Below are positions 59,612-64,000 of a stretch of DNA of 64,000 nt, one piece after another; the first letter of the stretch is position 1, and each line of letters begins with the position of its first letter. The DNA comes from Hoeflea sp038900095 (lineage in GTDB: Bacteria; Pseudomonadota; Alphaproteobacteria; Rhizobiales; Rhizobiaceae): the NCBI RefSeq assembly GCF_038900095.1, contig NZ_JBBMQQ010000005.1:124001-188000 (forward strand), given 5' to 3'. Position numbers and translations under genes: made by a program. The notes beneath the pieces are model-generated. The model searched no databases, was not told the DNA's origin, and saw only the letters and a list, made by a program, of their open reading frames with translations.

Positions 59612-60553
59612 ATGAATATCAAGAGACGTTTGCTTATTACCGCTATGGCCATGGGCGTGTTTGGCGCCGCAACCGGCTTCGCTGCTTCGGCGGCCACCAT
59701 TGCCATCATCACCCCAAGCCATGACAACCCGTTCTTCAAGGCCGAGGCTGACGGTGCTGCCGCCAAGGCCAAGGAACTCGGCTACGACACTATGGTGCTC
59801 GTGCACGACGATGACGCCAACAAGCAGTCCGAACTGTTCGACAGCGCCATTGCAGCCGGGGTGTCCGCAATCATCCTCGACAATGCTGGCGCCGACGCTT
59901 CTGTCGCGGCTGTGCAGAAAGCCAAGGATGCCGGTATCCCGTCATTCCTCATCGACCGCGAAATCACCGCCACCGGCGTTGCCGTCTCGCAGATCGTGTC
60001 GAACAACTACCAGGGTGCCCAGCTTGGCGCCGAAGAGTTCGTCAAGCTCATGGGTGAAGCAGGCGAATACGCCGAACTCGTTGGCAAGGAATCCGACACC
60101 AATGCCGGTATCCGCAGCCAGGGCTACCATGACGTCATCGACCAGTATCCGGATCTGAAGATGGTCGCCCGCCAGACTGCAAACTGGTCGCAGACCGAAG
60201 CCTACACCGTGATGGAATCCATGCTCCAGGCCAATCCTGGCATCAAGGGCGTGATTTCCGGCAACGACACCATGGCAATGGGTGCGCGCGCTGCACTCGA
60301 GGCGGCCGGCAAGAATGACGTGATCGTCGTTGGCTTCGACGGCTCCAACGATGTGCGGGACTCGATCCTTGCCGGTGGCATCAAGGCCACCGTGCTGCAG
60401 CCTGCCTACCAGCAGGCGCAGCTGGCTGTCACGCAGGCGGACCAGTACATCAAGACCGGCTCGACCGGCCTCGATGAAAAGCAGCTGATGGATTGCGTGC
60501 TGATCAACGGCGACAACGCTTCCAAGCTTGAGACATTTGCTCTGTCCAACTAA
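59612..60553 (+). CDS. Ribose-type periplasmic sugar-binding protein (RbsB family)
   Basis: A 313-aa RbsB-type binding protein. The Sec signal MNIKRRLLITAMAMGVFGAA ends near ASA. Mature landmarks are TIAIITPSHDNPFFKAEADG, SAIILDNAGADASVAAVQKA, IPSFLIDREI and VVGFDGSNDVRDSILAGGI, very close to ribose-binding proteins. The ATG at 59612 has GGGAGG 7 nt upstream; the longer frame starting at 59480 runs through the AT-rich promoter region and is rejected. Followed by a terminator-like hairpin. The cargo is likely a pentose, with apiose a candidate from the divergent operon. Confidence 0.9.
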   Translation: MNIKRRLLITAMAMGVFGAATGFAASAATIAIITPSHDNPFFKAEADGAAAKAKELGYDTMVLVHDDDANKQSELFDSAIAAGVSAIILDNAGADASVAAVQKAKDAGIPSFLIDREITATGVAVSQIVSNNYQGAQLGAEEFVKLMGEAGEYAELVGKESDTNAGIRSQGYHDVIDQYPDLKMVARQTANWSQTEAYTVMESMLQANPGIKGVISGNDTMAMGARAALEAAGKNDVIVVGFDGSNDVRDSILAGGIKATVLQPAYQQAQLAVTQADQYIKTGSTGLDEKQLMDCVLINGDNASKLETFALSN

Positions 60554-60570
60554 GGCGCTGCATACTCCAG

Positions 60571-60605
60571 CCGGGGCGCGGGTATCCGCGCTCCGGTTTT
60601 GGTTT
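60571..60605 (+). terminator. Attenuating terminator behind the binding-protein gene
   Basis: 11-bp stem CCGGGGCGCGG/CCGCGCTCCGG (one G-U pair), loop GTAT, followed by TTTTGGTTT. It starts 17 nt behind the binding-protein stop and lies within the operon, so it probably lets only part of transcription reach the ATPase and permease genes. Confidence 0.8.
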
Positions 60606-60699
60606 ATGCGACTGCCGCCGATGGACCGGATATGAAATGGCAAGGAGCCGGTTGACCGTCTCCCGCGCTGCATTTCAAATTTTTACGCCAGAGAGCAAC

Positions 60700-61344
60700 A
60701 TGACCCGCAAAACGATCCTGGCCCTTTGTGCCGTTGCCGCATTCAGTCTCCCCGGTTGCAAGCTGGTTATGAACCCGCCTGAGGGAGAGAAGGCTGTGTC
60801 TGCCGGCGCCAGTGGCGACAATGTCCGCACCGAGCAGCGCATCACCGATACCTTTCAAACACAACTTCTGCCCTATGTGCGCGACAGGGCACTGACTTTC
60901 CCCGCCTTCAGGGCGGCACTCGCCACCGGCCTGGATGAAGCCGGAAAGACCCACGGAAACCGCGGGTCCGGGCAGGGGGCTGCCTGGAACTTTGCAGTAG
61001 CGGACAAGGGTGTCATCGTCTCGGCGAAACTCGACACGCGTGCAAGGGTTGCCGGCCTGGACATGGATGGCGATGGGTCCGCGGACCTGACCATTCAGCT
61101 TGGTCCGGTGATCCGTGGCAACGCGTTGCGAGACATAGCGCCATTTTACAATTTTGATGATTTTCGCGACCAGATCGAGTTTGCCAAGCTCGGCCGCGCG
61201 CTCAATGACCGCATCTCGGCCATGGTGGAACTGCCCGAGGGGGACCTGATCGGCCGCTCGATGGCGTTCACCGGCGTGGTCCCGCTCAAGAAGTCGGACG
61301 AGCCGATTGTCGTCACCCCGATCAGCGTGGAAGTGACGCCATGA
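60700..61344 (+). CDS. DUF2291 lipoprotein associated with sugar ABC importers
   Basis: A 214-aa DUF2291 protein. The N terminus MTRKTILALCAVAAFSLPGC ends in the lipobox LPGC, so the mature protein would be acylated and anchored in the periplasm. The remainder is a soluble domain with NFAVADKGVIVSAKLDTRAR, DMDGDGSADLTIQLGPVIRG and SAMVELPEGD. The ATG at 60700 is preferred because it gives an immediate lipoprotein signal. It overlaps the ATPase gene by 4 nt (ATGA). DUF2291 genes recur between binding protein and ATPase in rhizobial pentose/polyol importers; the function is not established to my knowledge. Confidence 0.85.
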   Translation: MTRKTILALCAVAAFSLPGCKLVMNPPEGEKAVSAGASGDNVRTEQRITDTFQTQLLPYVRDRALTFPAFRAALATGLDEAGKTHGNRGSGQGAAWNFAVADKGVIVSAKLDTRARVAGLDMDGDGSADLTIQLGPVIRGNALRDIAPFYNFDDFRDQIEFAKLGRALNDRISAMVELPEGDLIGRSMAFTGVVPLKKSDEPIVVTPISVEVTP

Positions 61345-62900
61345 ACCTGGCGGCAAAGATCGACGGGACACATCCGGTTGGGCTGACCATCCGTGGCGCC
61401 ACCAAGGTCTATCCCGGCACCGTGGCGCTCAAGGATGTGGATTTCGACATCCGCATGGGCGCGGTCAACGTGCTCGTGGGTGAAAATGGAGCCGGCAAGT
61501 CGACCTTGATGAAGGTGATCGCCGGCGTCGAAACCCTGACCGGGGGCGAGATCAAGGTCGATGGCCGTCCGGTCGTCTTCCGCACCAAGGACGATGCCGT
61601 GGCCAACGGCATCGGCATCGTTTTCCAGGAACTCAACCTGTTCCCGGACATGAGCGTCAGTGAAAACGTGTTCATGGCCCGTGAACCGCTTCGCTTCGGC
61701 GTGGACATCGACAGCGCCAGCGTCGAGGAGCGCACGCGGGTGCTGATGCACCGGCTCGAGCAGGACATAGATCCCAACACCACGCTCGGCCACCTCAGGA
61801 TCGGCCAGCAGCAGATCGTCGAGATCGCCAAGGCGCTGGCTCAGGATGCAAAGATCCTGATCCTCGACGAGCCGACATCGGCGCTTTCCGCGGCCGAGGT
61901 CGAGGTGCTGTTCCGCATCATCGACGAGCTGAAGGCCCAGGGCGTCGGCATCGTCTACATTTCGCACCGGCTTGAGGAACTGATCCGCGTCGGCGATTAC
62001 ATCACGGTTCTGCGCGATGGCCAGATCACCGGTTCGCGCTCGATGGAGGGGGTTGATATCCCTTGGATCGTGCAGGCCATGATTGGTGAAAAATCCAAGG
62101 ATTTCTCGCAGTCGCTGGGCCATGAGTTCGGCCGCGAAGTCTTCCGCGCCGAAGACATCGCGCTGCCCAAGATGGGCGGTGGCTACATGGTCGATCACGT
62201 GTCCCTGACCGTTCGCGCGGGAGAAATCCTCGGTCTTTACGGATTGATGGGCGCCGGCCGCTCCGAGTTTCTCGAATGCATCATGGCGCAGCACCCGGAG
62301 GCCAGGGGTCACTTCTTTGTCGATGGCGAGGAGATGCGGGAAAAACACGTGGCTGGCCGCATCGCCCGTGGCATCGCGCTGGTGCCCGAGGACCGCAAGC
62401 GTGACGGCCTGATCCAGATCATGTCGGTGCGCGAGAACATAACCCTGTCGTCACTTGTCCAGTTCACCACAGGCTTTCACCTCAGCTTGCGCAAGGAGGC
62501 GGCACGGGCCGCCGAATTCATCAAGCGGATGACGGTGAAGGTGGCGAGCCCGGACAATCCGATTTCGTCGCTGTCAGGCGGCAATCAGCAGAAGGTGGTC
62601 ATCGGCAAGGCGCTGATGACCGGGCCAAAGGTGCTGTTGATGGACGAGCCCTCGCGCGGCATCGACATCGGTGCCAAGGCCGAGATCTACCACAAGATGC
62701 GGAATCTGGCAGCCGAGGGAATCGGGATCATCTTCGTGACCTCCGATCTCGAGGAAGTCCTGGCGCTCTCCGACCGGATCATCGTGCTGGCTGACGGCCG
62801 CATCAGCGGTGAATTCGGCCGGGACGCAAACGCGGCCGAAGTGATCGCCGCCGCGACCCCGGCCAGTGCCAAAAGCAAGAACAAGGACTTGGTATCATGA
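61341..62900 (+). CDS. Ribose-type sugar ABC importer ATPase with two NBDs (RbsA family)
   Basis: A 519-aa tandem ATPase: first domain Walker A GENGAGKSTLMKV, signature LRIGQQQIVEIAKAL, Walker B ILILDEPTSAL; second domain degenerate Walker A GLMGAGRSEF, signature LSGGNQQKVVIGKAL, Walker B VLLMDEPSRGIDIG. Coupled by ATGA overlaps to the DUF2291 gene upstream and the permease gene downstream. Compared with the other RbsA-type protein in this window (26367-27911), both Walker B motifs keep the DEP sequence. Confidence 0.92.
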   Translation: MNLAAKIDGTHPVGLTIRGATKVYPGTVALKDVDFDIRMGAVNVLVGENGAGKSTLMKVIAGVETLTGGEIKVDGRPVVFRTKDDAVANGIGIVFQELNLFPDMSVSENVFMAREPLRFGVDIDSASVEERTRVLMHRLEQDIDPNTTLGHLRIGQQQIVEIAKALAQDAKILILDEPTSALSAAEVEVLFRIIDELKAQGVGIVYISHRLEELIRVGDYITVLRDGQITGSRSMEGVDIPWIVQAMIGEKSKDFSQSLGHEFGREVFRAEDIALPKMGGGYMVDHVSLTVRAGEILGLYGLMGAGRSEFLECIMAQHPEARGHFFVDGEEMREKHVAGRIARGIALVPEDRKRDGLIQIMSVRENITLSSLVQFTTGFHLSLRKEAARAAEFIKRMTVKVASPDNPISSLSGGNQQKVVIGKALMTGPKVLLMDEPSRGIDIGAKAEIYHKMRNLAAEGIGIIFVTSDLEEVLALSDRIIVLADGRISGEFGRDANAAEVIAAATPASAKSKNKDLVS

Positions 62901-63964
62901 CGTTGATGAGTGAGAGCGCCCCGGCGAAATCCGGATCCAACACAAATTGGCTTTTGCTGTTGCTCAAGGCGCGCACCTTCGTGGCGCTGCTGCTGGTGCT
63001 GGCGTTCTTTTCGGTCATGGCGCCGAACTTCCTGAGCACAGCCAACGCCATACTTGTCTCCAAGCACGTGGCGATCAACGCCTTCCTGGCGATCGGGATG
63101 ACCTTCGTCATCATCACCGGCGGCATCGATCTTTCTGTCGGCTCGGTGGTCGGACTGACCAGCATGGTGGCCGGTTGGCTGGTGCTCAACGGCATCGATG
63201 TCGGGCTTGGATGGTCGATCCAGTTCAACACGTTTGAGATCGCCGCGATCGTCTGCCTGGCCGGTGTGTTTGTCGGCTGGATCAACGGCATCCTGATAAC
63301 CAGGCTCAATGTGGCGCCGTTCATTGCGACGCTCGGCATGCTCTATGTCGCCCGTGGTGCAGCACTGCTGTTTTCCGGCGGCCGCACCTTTCCCAACCTC
63401 AACGGCAATCCCGAATATGGCTCGGATACATTCCCGCTGATCGGGACCGGCAATTTCCTCGGCCTGCCGGTGATGATCTGGATGCTGATCGCGGTTGCAC
63501 TTGGCGCTGCCTACATCGCCAGCAGGACGCCGCTCGGGCGGCAGATCTATGCAACGGGCGGCAATGAGCGTGGTGCTGCCCTGTCCGGCGTCCGGGTGAA
63601 CCGGGTGAAGATGTTCGTCTACATGTTTGCCGGCCTGATGGCTGCAATCGTCGGCCTGATCATCGCGTCGCAGCTTCGGGCCGCTCATCCGGCCACGGGC
63701 GAGTTCTTCGAGCTCAACGCCATCGCCGCTGCAGTTCTGGGCGGAACCTCGATGTCAGGCGGGCGTGGGCGGATTGCCGGCACCATCATCGGCGCCTTCG
63801 TCATCGGCATTCTGTCCGACGGTCTGGTGATGATGGGGGTCTCTTCCTTCTGGCAGATGGTCGTCAAGGGTCTTGTCATTATCGCCGCTGTGGTCATCGA
63901 CCAGGCGCAAAGCAGGCTGCAGGCGCGGGTGGCACTCGCCCAGGAGGTTGCCCTGAGCAAGTAG
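62897..63964 (+). CDS. Ribose-type sugar ABC importer permease (RbsC family)
   Basis: A 355-aa RbsC-family permease with 8-10 hydrophobic segments: FLAIGMTFVIITGGIDLSVG, GRQIYATGGNERGAALSGVR and AVLGGTSMSGGRGRIAGTII. The start overlaps the ATPase stop by 4 nt. A single permease gene follows the ATPase, so it should form a homodimer, in contrast to the two-permease importer at 24354-27911. The gene is complete; the last 36 nt of the window contain no further feature. Confidence 0.92.
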   Translation: MTLMSESAPAKSGSNTNWLLLLLKARTFVALLLVLAFFSVMAPNFLSTANAILVSKHVAINAFLAIGMTFVIITGGIDLSVGSVVGLTSMVAGWLVLNGIDVGLGWSIQFNTFEIAAIVCLAGVFVGWINGILITRLNVAPFIATLGMLYVARGAALLFSGGRTFPNLNGNPEYGSDTFPLIGTGNFLGLPVMIWMLIAVALGAAYIASRTPLGRQIYATGGNERGAALSGVRVNRVKMFVYMFAGLMAAIVGLIIASQLRAAHPATGEFFELNAIAAAVLGGTSMSGGRGRIAGTIIGAFVIGILSDGLVMMGVSSFWQMVVKGLVIIAAVVIDQAQSRLQARVALAQEVALSK

Positions 63965-64000
63965 CGGCTGAATTGTGTGAAGTTTGGCTGGGTTGTTGCT

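Noticed and set aside
1..64000. CRISPR arrays, insertion sequences, integrase or attachment sites, tRNA and rRNA genes
   Set aside because: No regularly spaced repeats, transposase or integrase motifs, or tRNA/rRNA signatures were seen on either strand by reading; a covariance-model scan was not possible here.

Overview
The window is GC-rich, densely packed chromosomal or megaplasmid DNA from an alphaproteobacterium, most likely of the order Hyphomicrobiales (Rhizobiaceae/Phyllobacteriaceae type). This rests on base composition, on ATGA/TGATG-coupled operons, on the abundance of solute-binding-protein transporters, and on gene combinations typical of that group (tandem GlpS/GlpT-like ATPases, DUF4432, DUF2291, TRAP systems, pim-like beta-oxidation). 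No rRNA, tRNA, insertion sequence, phage gene or CRISPR array was seen. Nearly every gene serves uptake or breakdown of small organic compounds. The placement of the organism is inference.

Layout. (1) 1-9078, + strand: the end of a carbohydrate ABC importer (two unequal ATPases), then a coupled operon of Gfo/Idh/MocA oxidoreductase, TIM-barrel isomerase/epimerase, DUF4432 protein, SDR, class III CoA-transferase, a signal-less solute-binding-protein homologue and an enoyl-CoA hydratase. This mixture of sugar and CoA chemistry has no pathway I can name. (2) 9375-12038, +: a FAH-family 2-keto-3-deoxy-pentonate dehydratase and alpha-ketoglutarate semialdehyde dehydrogenase, the lower half of a Weimberg-type pentose pathway. 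(3) 12121-18961, -: a LuxR-type regulator, an amidase and a Liv-type amide/amino-acid importer with fused permease-ATPase. (4) 19110-19805, +: a stand-alone IspD. (5) 19865-30003, -: FadR-type regulator, ribose-type ABC importer with two permeases, SMP-30 lactonase, XylD-like dehydratase, DapA-family lyase and GntR regulator, the upper half of the pentose pathway. (6) 30190-31123, +: TetR regulator and SMR efflux pump. (7) 31192-41516, -: a pimFABCD-like beta-oxidation operon with an alpha/beta hydrolase. (8) 41642-47240, +: divergent IclR regulator and a complete Liv-type importer. (9) 47297-54467: RuBisCO-like protein, DUF1537 kinase, VOC protein and TRAP transporter (-), with divergent LacI regulator (+). 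(10) 54529-63964: FGGY kinase, split transketolase and fucose-isomerase-like protein (-), divergent from a ribose-type importer that includes a DUF2291 lipoprotein (+).

How the genes work together. Blocks 2 and 5 together give pentonolactone -> pentonate -> 2-keto-3-deoxypentonate -> alpha-ketoglutarate semialdehyde -> alpha-ketoglutarate. Blocks 7 and 8 look like uptake, ring or ester hydrolysis, CoA activation and beta-oxidation of a carboxylic acid. Blocks 9 and 10 resemble two different published branches of D-apiose catabolism: the 3-oxo-isoapionate kinase/RuBisCO-like branch and the isomerase/kinase/split-transketolase branch. If that holds, the window is a plant-cell-wall branched-pentose island.

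Regulatory sites read directly from the sequence include palindromes next to the LuxR, GntR, FadR, TetR and LacI genes, a helically phased TTTCG/CGAAT array at 59315-59342, strong terminators at 12068-12104 and 47267-47298, and hairpins just behind two solute-binding-protein genes (27960-27985, 60571-60605).
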